A stretch of 64,000 nt of DNA, taken from an uncultured Nitrospirales bacterium. GTDB taxonomy: Bacteria; Nitrospirota; Nitrospiria; Nitrospirales; UBA8639. How positions within the stretch are numbered: the stretch's first letter is position 1; every line of letters begins with the position of its first letter. The stretch lies in NCBI GenBank assembly GCA_958295805.1, contig OY282373.1, positions 1,893,001 to 1,957,000 on the forward strand, written 5' to 3'. Under the pieces are notes generated by a model. It was given only the letters and a program-made list of their open reading frames with translations. It did no database searches and had not been told where the DNA came from. This document shows, in pieces, positions 16,753 to 26,000 of the stretch. Position numbers and translations under genes: made by a program.

Positions 16753-19029
16753 TCAGGCGATGGGAAGCTCAATGCTGAACAGGGTCCCATGGGGACGACG
16801 ATTGGCGACCTGAATCCTCCCGTTGTGGTCGGTCACGATGCGATGGACGATCGCCAATCCAAGTCCGGTGCCCCGCCGGTTTTTTGAAAAATACGGGACA
16901 AACAATTTCTCCTGATCTTCTTGACGGATCCCCGGTCCTTCATCTGCGACGGTGACGCGAACTCGTTGGTGCTTCCACTCCATCTCCGTCGTGACCCGGA
17001 TGCGCCCTTTCTGTTTCATGGCTTGAATGGCGTTATCAAACAAATTCACAAACACGCGACGCATTTGTTCCCGGTCGAGGTTGATCGGCGGGACGGAAGA
17101 ATCAAGGGACAACGTCACCTCCACGTCATGGTGCCCGCCCCGATAGAGCGCCGTCACGTTTTCAATCACGTCGTGCAACGATTCTTTGGTCACGTGCGGC
17201 GCGGGCATTCTCGCAAAATTCGAAAATTCATCAACCATTCGCTTCAAGCTTCCGACCTCACTGACGATCACGCTCGTTGATTGATCGAAAATGCCTTGAA
17301 AATCTGGAGAGTTTTCAAAAAACTTCTTTCGCAGCCGCTGGGCCGAGAGTTGGATCGGCGTGAGAGGATTTTTGATTTCATGCGCAATGCGTTGGGCCAC
17401 TTCCTGCCACGCCGCGGTTTTCTGTGCCTTGATGAGTTCCGTTCGATCTTCAAAGACCAGCACGAATCCCAAGTCTTGACCGCCTTTATCGCGCATCCTG
17501 GAAAGATTGAGGCCAATGGTGAGAAGCTTTCCCTGGACTTCCATCTGCCCTTCGATCGTTAAACTCTCACGGCCGTCAAGTAAAATGCGATCATACGCTT
17601 CCTGGAAGAGCGTGAACTGATGCGACTTACAGACGTCAGACGCCGATGACCCAAGCACGGCGTCGGCTCCCACGCCTAAAATTCGTTCGGCGGAATGATT
17701 AAACCGCGTCACGATGCCGCGTGTATCAATCGACAGCACGCCCGACGCAATCGTATCCACCACCGCTTCCATATACGCTCGACGTCGATCAGCTTCGACG
17801 TTCGATCGCATGAGGGCATCTTTGCTGCTTGCCAGATCCGTGGTCATGTCGTTGAACGAGTCAACCAACGTCCCGATTTCATCAGTCGCGTTGACGGCCA
17901 CTCTCACGTTGAGTTCTCCCCTGGCCACGGCTTCCGTCCCTTCGGCAAGCTTCTGAATCGGCACCGTAATCCCTTGTGCCACGTAAAACCCGAACCAGGT
18001 CGCGCTGAACAACAGCAAGACGGTGACAATCGCCACAAATAAATACGCCCCCACTTTAATCGGATTTTCCAAAGCCTTGATCTGCAAAAAATCCGTATAT
18101 TGTCGGGTAATGCCTTCCATTTTGGTAAGGAACGATTCAGGGACGTAGGTGTTGACCACCACCACGCCGTCAATGTCGCCGTCTCGGACGTTGGAGGAAA
18201 TGGGCACCGCGGCACGGATCAGCCGGCCCACGCGTGCGACTTGGAAAGCCGTCAACTCCCCTTTCTCCAAGGCATCCAAAACAAGTTGCCCGACCGGCAC
18301 GCTAAAGACCTCCGTGGGGGTCGCCGGGTCAACGATCCGCACAAGGTTTTCCAGTTTGGGGGAAAAGACCTCAATGGCCGTCAGGTCCAATTCCGCTCGC
18401 TTCCGAGTCATGACCGCCATCAATAACTCGTGATGCGCCGGCCGCAGGAAATCTTCACGATAGATTTCCTGGCTGATGGCCTGGGCGCTTTTGACCGCCA
18501 GGGACTCCTGCCGCTCATGATACAGCGTGGCCAATTCTTTAGAATCCTTCAGAACCTCTTCGACGTGATTGTTAAACCAGACCTTCATCACTTCATTAAT
18601 CACCCCGCTGGCCACAACTGCCAGGAGCACGGTCGGAACCAAAGAAAACCCGATGAACGCGGCAATCAATTTCGTACGAAATCCCGACCCGAACATCCGG
18701 TGTCGTTTCTCAAAATAGGCTTTGATTAAATTCCGAGACAACAGGAGCGTCAGCACGACCAGACCGACCACGTCCAAATAGACGAGGAACAACACCAACG
18801 CATAACTGGGACTGGGCAGGAGCGAGTCCGTCTTCCCGCCTCCGACCACGCCGTATTGGGCGTAGTACAAGGTCAAGAGGACGCACGGAATCAAGAAGAG
18901 CAGGACGATCCAGACCGGCTTCAAATGAAGACGTTGGGCGTGAGAACCGGACTCATCTTCACGAATGAGCCGTTCCTTCAACTTCACGGAAGGAAAGAGA
19001 CGTGGAGCAAATTTGGAAGAGGTCGCCAT
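16753..19029 (-). CDS. ntrY: NtrY-like membrane sensor histidine kinase
   Basis: A 758-residue kinase. The N-terminal third has four likely membrane segments around a ~190-residue extracytoplasmic region, followed by HAMP (near residue 350), PAS (about 405-510), the HisKA box A-H-E-I-K-N-P-L-T-P with the phospho-histidine, and a HATPase domain with D-E-G-P-G-I and G-T-G-L-G-L-A. This multi-helix plus HAMP-PAS plan is that of NtrY. It lies 112 bp upstream of ntrX on the same strand and presumably phosphorylates it. ATG 19029 is the clear start. The signal sensed cannot be read from the sequence; nitrogen status and envelope or redox cues are known for relatives. Confidence 0.9.
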   Translation of the reverse strand: MATSSKFAPRLFPSVKLKERLIREDESGSHAQRLHLKPVWIVLLFLIPCVLLTLYYAQYGVVGGGKTDSLLPSPSYALVLFLVYLDVVGLVVLTLLLSRNLIKAYFEKRHRMFGSGFRTKLIAAFIGFSLVPTVLLAVVASGVINEVMKVWFNNHVEEVLKDSKELATLYHERQESLAVKSAQAISQEIYREDFLRPAHHELLMAVMTRKRAELDLTAIEVFSPKLENLVRIVDPATPTEVFSVPVGQLVLDALEKGELTAFQVARVGRLIRAAVPISSNVRDGDIDGVVVVNTYVPESFLTKMEGITRQYTDFLQIKALENPIKVGAYLFVAIVTVLLLFSATWFGFYVAQGITVPIQKLAEGTEAVARGELNVRVAVNATDEIGTLVDSFNDMTTDLASSKDALMRSNVEADRRRAYMEAVVDTIASGVLSIDTRGIVTRFNHSAERILGVGADAVLGSSASDVCKSHQFTLFQEAYDRILLDGRESLTIEGQMEVQGKLLTIGLNLSRMRDKGGQDLGFVLVFEDRTELIKAQKTAAWQEVAQRIAHEIKNPLTPIQLSAQRLRKKFFENSPDFQGIFDQSTSVIVSEVGSLKRMVDEFSNFARMPAPHVTKESLHDVIENVTALYRGGHHDVEVTLSLDSSVPPINLDREQMRRVFVNLFDNAIQAMKQKGRIRVTTEMEWKHQRVRVTVADEGPGIRQEDQEKLFVPYFSKNRRGTGLGLAIVHRIVTDHNGRIQVANRRPHGTLFSIELPIA

Positions 19030-19111
19030 TCCTCTCTCACGGATTAAACGGGAGTTGACTCACGGCCGCTGGCCTGAGTGTACGGCAAAGACGAGACGGG
19101 AACAATGAAAA

Positions 19112-19522
19112 TTATGAAGATGGCGCAGCGCCTGAAGCCGACTCGACGTATTTCATCCGCAAGGTGTACAGCATGTCACGAATCACGGTCGCTTCTTCTT
19201 CAGTCAGATTGCCTTTGGTTTTTTCCTCTAGGAGGGAAAGAATATCGATGATTTCTTTCGCTTGCGGCAAGTTCACGCCGGGCGCGGGTTGATCGGGTGA
19301 GAATTGTTCACCCATCAACATCAAGGCAGAGGTGCCTAAAGAGAAAATAAAGGATGAAAAGGAGAGGGGCGGTGCCGGTTCCGACGGCCCTGCATCAGGC
19401 GGGTGAGGCGTCGTGGTGGTGGGGTCCGTTGAGGGTTCCGCAACGGGCTTGGAAACCGACTCTTCCCGGGATTGACCACGCTTATCCCGAATAACGAATC
19501 CTGTCTCCTCAGTTTCACCCAT
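19112..19522 (-). CDS. DUF1844 family protein
   Basis: A 136-residue protein. A low-complexity Pro/Thr/Glu-rich N-terminal half is followed by the DUF1844 core: F-S-S-F-I-F-S-L-G-T-S-A-L-M-L-M-G, then A-K-E-I-I-D-I-L-S-L-L-E-E-K-T-K-G-N-L and a C-terminal helix. The family is widespread, often near translation or envelope genes, and of unknown function. ATG 19522 is the second methionine codon of the frame; the first is a TTG. It lies 82 bp upstream of ntrY on the same strand and may be its first operon partner. Confidence 0.8.
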   Translation of the reverse strand: MGETEETGFVIRDKRGQSREESVSKPVAEPSTDPTTTTPHPPDAGPSEPAPPLSFSSFIFSLGTSALMLMGEQFSPDQPAPGVNLPQAKEIIDILSLLEEKTKGNLTEEEATVIRDMLYTLRMKYVESASGAAPSS

Positions 19523-19680
19523 CAACGATCTCCAAAGCCGACCGGCTCATCAGACGCAACATCGTCAACCGTATCACAATCCACCCATACCCGCAACACA
19601 CCCCTGGATTCCCGTTTGCACGAGAATGACAAGAGGGGGAGCAGAAAATAACTGGCGGCTGGCAGAACACGCTGGATCTG

Positions 19681-20222
19681 TCATTCCCGACGTTCTTAAT
19701 CGGGAATCCAAGCCAGGAAAGAACTGGAAACTGGCAAGGCATAACTGAGGGCTGACAGGGCATGACTGGGGCCGGGCAAAACACGACTGAGTCTGTCATT
19801 CCCGACGTTACTAATCGGGAATCCAAGTCAAGAAATAACTGGGAACTGGCAAGGCAGGCCTGAGGGAGACAGGGCATGACTGGAGCCGGGCAAAACACGG
19901 CTGGGCCTGTCATTCCCGACGTTCTTAATCGGGAATCCAAGTCAGGAAAGAACTGGAAACTGGCAAGGCATGACTAAGGGAGGCAGGGCATGACTGGGGC
20001 CGGGCAGAACACGGCTGAGTCTGTCATTCCCGACGTTCTTAATCGGGAATCCAAGTCAGGAAATAACTGGAAACTGGCAAGGCATAACTGAGGGCTGACA
20101 GGGCATGACTGGGGCCGGGCAAAACACGGCTGAGTCTGTCATTCCCGACGTTCTTAATCGGGAATCCAAGTCAGGAAAGAACTGGAAACTGGCAAGGCAT
20201 GACTAAGGGAGGCAGGGCATGA
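19681..20222. repeat. Five tandem ~115-bp repeats carrying a REP-like palindrome
   Basis: Units begin at 19681, 19796, 19910, 20024 and 20139; the fifth is incomplete at its right end. Each starts with TCATTCCCGA, 9 bases, TCGGGAATCC, a perfect 8+8 inverted repeat; the spacer in copy 2 differs slightly. The remainder is a near-identical linker with ACTGG/GGCAAGGC and GGCATGACTGGGGCCGG words. An isolated related palindrome lies at 19604-19630. The block fills most of 19526-20376, and no protein-coding gene is credible there. Confidence 0.9.
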
Positions 20223-20376
20223 TAAAGACTAGCGGCACGTGACAGAACGAGAAAGTCGATTGAAGCAGACCTTGAAACAGGGTATCCTAGCCGTCACGTT
20301 GCTCTGACGCCCATGAACGCCCAACCGTCCAACGAACGCGTGAACCCCACTCACCCACGGCCGATTGGCTTTGCCG

Positions 20377-21261
20377 ATGTCTCAAGCCTTTAACGATCTC
20401 GTCACCGTCGTGGCACGGCTGCGCTCTCCGCAGGGATGCCCCTGGGACGTGAAACAAACCCATGAATCCCTGAAACCGTACCTCCTTGAAGAAACCTATG
20501 AAGTCCTTGACGCGCTTGACCACAACGACCCACGCCATCTCCGTGAAGAACTGGGCGATCTCCTGCTCCAAATCCTGCTCCACGCTCACATTGAAGACGA
20601 GCAGCACAATTTTGACGTCGAAGACGTCATCAAAGACTTGACGCAGAAACTCATCCGACGGCATCCCCACGTCTTTACCGCCGAATCTCGAAAATCGCCA
20701 AAGCTCAATTCCGACCAGGTACTCAGTCAATGGGAAACCATCAAACAAGCCGAACGTTCCGCCAACCAAGGACGTGATTCCATCCTGGAAGGAATCCCTG
20801 CGTCACTTCCCGCCCTGTTAAAGGCGTATCAAATGCAGAAGCGGGCTTCCCGCGTCGGGTTCGACTGGGAAACCTCGGAACAAGTCGTTGAAAAACTGAA
20901 CGAAGAATTAGAGGAACTCAAGGTGGAAACAACCCGTGCGCACCAGGCACCGGAACCCGACGCCGCTGCACCCGGGTCGGAAACACAAGCGGCCGTTGAA
21001 CGTGAATTCGGAGACGTGTTATTCACCATGGTCAACGTCGCACGATTTCTCTCGATCAACCCGGAGGAAGCTCTCCGAAAGGCAAACACCCGCTTTCAAT
21101 CGCGTTTTCAATCCATGGAACAGCAGGCCGCTCAAGAGCGACGCCCCCTTCAAGGCATGAGTGCCATGGAATGGGACGCCTTATGGAACGCGGCCAAAAA
21201 GCAGGAAACCATCGAGACTCACTCAACGCCCACAACCCGCAGCAACCAGGACCATGCCTGA
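20377..21261 (+). CDS. mazG: Nucleoside triphosphate pyrophosphohydrolase MazG
   Basis: A 294-residue MazG with two tandem all-alpha NTP-PPase domains. The first has C-P-W-D at residues 22-25, E-E-T-Y-E-V and the E-E-L-G-D-L-L-L-Q helix. The second has E-E-L-E-E-L and E-F-G-D-V-L-F-T around residues 180-220. It removes pyrophosphate from non-canonical or excess nucleotides. A 20-residue Ala/Pro-rich linker lies inside the second domain. The first ATG in the frame (20377) is chosen over the TTG at 20365. The next gene overlaps its stop by 8 bp, showing translational coupling. The tandem repeats lie immediately upstream. Confidence 0.95.
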   Translation: MSQAFNDLVTVVARLRSPQGCPWDVKQTHESLKPYLLEETYEVLDALDHNDPRHLREELGDLLLQILLHAHIEDEQHNFDVEDVIKDLTQKLIRRHPHVFTAESRKSPKLNSDQVLSQWETIKQAERSANQGRDSILEGIPASLPALLKAYQMQKRASRVGFDWETSEQVVEKLNEELEELKVETTRAHQAPEPDAAAPGSETQAAVEREFGDVLFTMVNVARFLSINPEEALRKANTRFQSRFQSMEQQAAQERRPLQGMSAMEWDALWNAAKKQETIETHSTPTTRSNQDHA

Positions 21262-21886
21262 CTCAGACAACAATGAACAGAACCGGCGCGTCGGCTTGCA
21301 CCCGGCGATCGTGATCTTCGGGGTTATTATCGGACTCTGGATATTCATTCAAGCGATTATCCCCAAGTCCAAAGACGTTCAACCGCCACAGAGTACCAGC
21401 GCACGATCGGAAAAAGCTGCAACGTTACTCAAAGACGCCAAATCCGCGCTGGTGCCCACGTTCAAAGTCACGGCACACGTTGAAGGAATGAACGCGGTCA
21501 GTCTGCTGGTCCCTCAACAAACCACCGACAGCCAGATCGTCGCCTTGCTCACCCACCTGAAGGAGGCGAGAACGAACGGGGACCTCTCGTCACAAATTCC
21601 TGCGACGACCCCGGGGAACAACGTTGACGAATTTGCCGTCGCCGACGTGTACATCTTTTCCGATCCTCAATACGCCGTGACCGAGGCCATTGAAATTCTA
21701 TCCGTCGGCGCCCATGCCCCAGGCGACTTTTACCAGAGCACCATTCCCTTTGAGGTTGCCATGGAACAGGTTCGCGGCCACTACACCGTCAACCTGAACG
21801 ACAAAACCCACCCCGAACGCGCCTCTCTCGGCCTGGCAGAAGAAGCCACCGGCCTCTACTCAAAACGCTACCAGCCATTGTTTTAA
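21254..21886 (+). CDS. Unknown single-TM protein coupled to mazG
   Basis: A 210-residue protein that I do not recognise. A short basic cytoplasmic tail is followed by one membrane helix (about residues 15-35) and a soluble extracytoplasmic part of about 170 residues. That part contains V-A-D-V-Y-I-F-S-D-P-Q-Y-A-V-T and ends in Y-S-K-R-Y-Q-P-L-F. The ATG overlaps the mazG stop by 8 bp, so the pair is one unit. The longer frame into mazG is ignored because its N-terminal part would duplicate coding. A role in the envelope is suggested only by topology. Confidence 0.75.
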   Translation: MPDSDNNEQNRRVGLHPAIVIFGVIIGLWIFIQAIIPKSKDVQPPQSTSARSEKAATLLKDAKSALVPTFKVTAHVEGMNAVSLLVPQQTTDSQIVALLTHLKEARTNGDLSSQIPATTPGNNVDEFAVADVYIFSDPQYAVTEAIEILSVGAHAPGDFYQSTIPFEVAMEQVRGHYTVNLNDKTHPERASLGLAEEATGLYSKRYQPLF

Positions 21887-21944
21887 GAGAAAAGCATCGG
21901 GCGGTCTCTCCTGTCTCTTGGAAAGAAAGGGGATGTGGATTCAC

Positions 21945-21964
21945 ATTCCTGCTTTCGCAGGAAT
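21945..21964. repeat. REP-like palindrome
   Basis: ATTCCTGCTTTCGCAGGAAT, a 20-base inverted repeat followed by GACGAGG. It is the same family as the ATTCCCG(N)CGGGAAT elements elsewhere in this stretch. It lies in the 199-bp gap between the mazG pair and the coiled-coil gene, where nothing else is visible. Confidence 0.7.
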
Positions 21965-22085
21965 GACGAGGTTGGCGCTGCTGCCAACACATGAGGAAAC
22001 GTTGACAGGTTTTACAAAACAAACCGGATAGAGTGGACGTAGACAGCCGCTTGCATAAGCCGACCCCATGGGGTAGAGTGCGCCC

Positions 22086-22706
22086 GTGATTATTGATACC
22101 TTGAAGCTGAAGACCAAACTTGAGCACGCCGGCCTGGACGACCAAGTCGCCGTCGCGATTGCCGACGCTTTAGGCAATGCCGACTTTGACCAACTCGCCA
22201 CGAAGACCGATCTCAAAATTGAAATCGACACCCTCAGAACTGACATCCAGACCGAAATCACTAGCGTCAGGGCCGAAATCGACACCCTCAGAACTGACAT
22301 CCAGACCGAAATCACTAGCGTCAGGGCCGAAATCGCCACCCTCAGAACTGACATCCGGACCGAAATCACTAGCGTCAGGGCCGAAATCGCCACCCTCAGA
22401 ACTGACATCCAGACCGAAATCACTAGCGTCAAGGCCGACATCGCCACCCTCAAGACCGACTTCCAAACCCAAATCACTACCCTCAAGGCCGACATCCAAA
22501 CCCAAATCGCTAGCGTTAAGACCGACTTCCAAACCCAAATCACTACCCTCAAGGCCGACATCCAAACCCAAATCGCTAGCGTTAAGGCCGACATCGCCGA
22601 TGTCAAAACCGACCTCTACAAGGCGCTCTACAAGGCGTTGTGGATTCAATGGGGATCAATCGTGGCGGCCGTCTCCGCCATCGCCGCCATCTCAAAACTC
22701 TTCTAA
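22086..22706 (+). CDS. Coiled-coil membrane protein with expanded repeats (DUF1640-like)
   Basis: A 206-residue protein. After an N-terminal helical part (K-L-E-H-A-G-L-D-D-Q) comes T-K-T-D-L and then a long repeated coiled coil. The unit of about 18 residues (D-T-L-R-T-D-I-Q-T-E-I-T-S-V-R-A-E-I) recurs about four times, followed by shorter T-L-K-x-D-x-Q-T-Q-I units, and the protein ends in one membrane helix (about 184-203). The DNA repeats are nearly identical (54 bp), so the array has expanded recently. It is a longer paralogue in plan of the 90-residue gene at 7118-7390. The start is GTG 22086 with a weak ribosome site; an ATG start is not available. Function unknown. Confidence 0.75.
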   Translation: MIIDTLKLKTKLEHAGLDDQVAVAIADALGNADFDQLATKTDLKIEIDTLRTDIQTEITSVRAEIDTLRTDIQTEITSVRAEIATLRTDIRTEITSVRAEIATLRTDIQTEITSVKADIATLKTDFQTQITTLKADIQTQIASVKTDFQTQITTLKADIQTQIASVKADIADVKTDLYKALYKALWIQWGSIVAAVSAIAAISKLF

Positions 22707-22791
22707 AGTCCGGCTCACTCGCCGCATCTGCCGTACCGACTAAGCCGGGTGCCCACAATCTGCATTCCTCTACTCCCTTCCAAAAAATCGT

Positions 22792-22874
22792 CATTCCCGT
22801 GCAAACAGGAATGACAGTCGGGGTCTGGAACAGATGTGGAAAAGACGCGAGATTCCCGCCTACGCGGGAATGAC
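22792..22874. repeat. Two REP-like palindromes
   Basis: CATTCCCGTGCAAACAGGAATG at 22792-22813 and GATTCCCGCC-TAC-GCGGGAATGAC at 22851-22874. Both are followed by AC/GACAG. They belong to the palindrome family also found at 19604, 21945, 26801 and 30720. Confidence 0.75.
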
Positions 22875-22919
22875 AGAGAAATGGAATGATGCAAAGATCT
22901 CGACAAAAGGAAGAAAACG

Positions 22920-22980
22920 TTCCCCTCCCCTTTCTCCCCTCTCCCCTGGCGGGAGAGGGCCAGGGTGAGGGGGAGAAAGG
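22920..22980. repeat. C/G-rich hairpin repeat
   Basis: CCCTCTCCC-CTGGC-GGGAGAGGG followed by a GGGTGAGGG tail. A related copy (without the full loop) lies at 26839-26943. Both copies sit a fixed distance downstream of the TPR genes and can fold into a strong hairpin. Because the T-tract is missing, they are more likely repeat elements than simple terminators. Nothing else is seen in 22707-23055. Confidence 0.6.
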
Positions 22981-23055
22981 CTAAGAGCACAATCTCTCAA
23001 CGTCAACGACTCCAAGAATACGCCGCCCCATCAGCCTGTTCACACGGCACCCCGC

Positions 23056-26000
23056 CTATGGTGTCAGCATCTCCTTGATGTCATCCGGTAATTGAACGTG
23101 AGATTGCTGCTCAAAATCCGAGACACTCCCAAACGTGGAAGAGAAGAACTCCGCAATGGGCGCTCCCCTTTCCTTGGCAGCAGTCAAATCTGATCTGGCT
23201 TTGCCCCATTCTCTCAGGCATAACCAAGCTTCACCGCGATTGTAATAGGCTTCAGCAAAATCCTTTTTCCGTTCAATCGCCTTGGTGTAGTCCTGGATGG
23301 CGTGGTCATTATCGCCTTTTTCCCCGTAAGCATTGCCGCGATTGTTATAGGCTTCGGCATCGTCCGGGTTCAGGTCAATCGCTTTGGTGTAGTCCTGAAT
23401 GGCCCGGTCATGATCGCCTTTCTCCCCATAAGCAAGGCCGCGATTGTTGTAGGCTGCGGCCAAGTCCGGTTTCAGGTCAATCGCCTTGGTGTAGTCCTCA
23501 ATGGCCCGGTCATGATCGCCTTTCTCCCCGTAAGCATTGCCGCGATTGTTATAGGCTGCGGCCAAGTCCGGGTTCAGGTCAATCGCCTTGGTGTAGTCCT
23601 CAATGGCGTGGTCATGATCGCCTTTCTCCCCGCAAGCATTGCCGCGATTGTTATAGGCCTCGGCATAATCCGGGTTCAGGTCAATCGCTTTATCGTAGTC
23701 CTGGATGGCCCGGTCATGATCGCCTTTCTCCCCGCAAGCATTGCCGCGATTGTAATAGGCCTCGGCATAGTCCGGGTTCAGGTCAATCGCTTTGGTGTAG
23801 TCCTGGATAGCCCGGTCATGATCGCCTTTCGCCCCGTAAGCATTGCCGCGATTGGTATAGGCCTCGGCCAAGTCCGGGTTCAGGTCAATCGCTTTATCGT
23901 AGTCCTGGATAGCCCGGTCATGATCGCCTTTCGCCCCGTAAGCAACACCGCGATTGTTATAGGCTTTGGCATAATCCGGTTTCAGGTCAATCGCTTTGGT
24001 GTAGTCCTCAATGGTGTGGTCATGATCGCCTTTCGCCCCATAAGCAACACCGCGATTGTTATAGGCCTCGGCATCGTCCGGGTTCAGGTCAATCGCTTTA
24101 TCGTAGTCCTGGATGGCCCGGTCATGATCGCCCTTCGCCCCATAAGCAACACCGCGATTGTTATAGGCTACGGCATAGTCCGGTTTCAGGTTAATCGCTT
24201 TGTCGTAGTCCTGGATGGCGTGGTCATGATCGCCTCTCTTCCCGCAAGTAACACCACGATTGTAATAGGCTTCGGCATCGTCCGGTTTTAGGTCAATCGC
24301 TTTATCGAAGTCCTGGATAGCATAGTCATGATCGCCTTTCGCCCCGTAAGCAAGGCCGCGATTGGTATAGGCCTTGGCATAATCCGGGTTCAGGTCAATC
24401 GCTTTGGTGTAGTCCTGGATAGCCCGGTCATGATCGCCTTTCGCCCCGTAAGCAAGGCCGCGATTGTAATAGGCTTCGGCATAGTCCGGGTTCAGGTCAA
24501 TCGCTTTGGTGTAGTCCTGGATGGCCCGGTCATGATCGCCTTTCGACCCGTAAGCAACACCGCGATTGTTATAGGCTTCAGCACCGTCCGGGTTCAGGTC
24601 AATCGCTTTGGTGTAGTCCTGGATGGCCCGGTCATGATCGCCTTTCGCCCCGTAAGCAACACCACGATTGTTATAGGCTTTGGCATAATCCGTGTTCAGG
24701 TCAATCACTTTGGTGTAGTCCTGGATGGCCCGGTCATGATCGCCTTTCGCCCCATAAGCAACACCGCGATTGTAATAGGCTTCGGCATCGTCCGGTTTCA
24801 GGTCAATCGCTTTGTCGTAGTCCTCAATAGCGTGGTCATGATCGCCTTTCGTCCAGCAAGCATTGCCGCGATTGGTATAGGCCTCGGCATAGTCCGGTTT
24901 CAGGTCAATCGCTTTATCGTAGTCCTGGATAGCCCGGTCATGATCGCCTTTCGCCCGGTAAGCAATACCGCGATTGTTATAGGCCTCGGCATAATCCGGT
25001 TTCAGGTCAATCGCTTTGGTGTAGTCCTGGATGGCTCGGCCATGATCGCCTTTCGCCCCGTAAGCATTGCCGCGATTGGTATAGGCCTCGACATCGTCCG
25101 GTTTCAGGTCAATCGCTTTATCGTAGTCCTGAATGGCCTGGCCATGATCGCCTTTCGTCCCGTAAGCAAGGCCGCGATTGTTATAGGCTACGGCATAGTC
25201 CGGTTTCAGGTTAATCGCTTTGTCGTAGTCCTGGATGGCGTGGTCATGATCGCCTTTCGCCCAGTAAGCATTGCCGCGATTGTAATAGGCCTCGGCATAG
25301 TCCGGGTTCAGGGCAATCGCCTTGGTGTAGTCCTCAATGGCGTGGTCATGATCGCCTTTCACCCAGTAAGCAAGGCCGCGATTGTAATAGGCTGCGGCCA
25401 AGTCCGGTTTCAGGGCAATCGCTTTGTCGTAGTCCTGGATGGCATGGTCATGATCGCCTTTCGCCCAGTAAGCATTGCCACGATTGTAATAGGACTCGGC
25501 ATCGTCCGGTTTCAGGTCAATCGCTTTCGTGTAGTCCTCAATGGCGTGGTCATGATCGCCTTTCGCCCAGTAAGCATTGCCACGATTGTTGTAGGCTGCG
25601 GCCAAGTCCGGTTTCAGGTCAATCGCTTTGGTGGAGTCCTGGATGGCATGGTCATGATCGCCTTTCGCCCGGTAAGCAAGGCCGCGATTGTAATAAGCTG
25701 CGGCAGCATCCGGCTTCCGTTCAATCGCTTTATCGTAGTCCTGGATGGCCCGGTCATGATCGCCCCGTTGGTGTGCCTCAACTCCACGGCGGAAATATCC
25801 TTCGGCATCAAGAGTAGCATAGGGGACATTGTGTCGTTGGGTGTAGGCAAAGCCAACAAAATCAGGGAAGAGGAATTCTTCATGGATGTCGTGTATTTCT
25901 TTCAGTTCTTGCCGTATCTGGTCTTTGCTTTCTGATTCGATGATTATCTTTTCAGAAGGCAGTTGCTCCGACGCGGAAGGGCGGCCGAAGAGAAACAGGG

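Noticed and set aside
19681-20222. Tandem 115-bp repeats as a CRISPR array
   Set aside because: Spacing and content do not fit: the whole unit is repeated including the linker, with no unique spacers and no cas genes.
23302-25935. Long plus-strand ORFs of 329 and 535 codons across the TPR array
   Set aside because: They are antisense shadows of the repeated TPR units; the peptide repeats in step with the 102-bp period and has no recognisable domains or starts.
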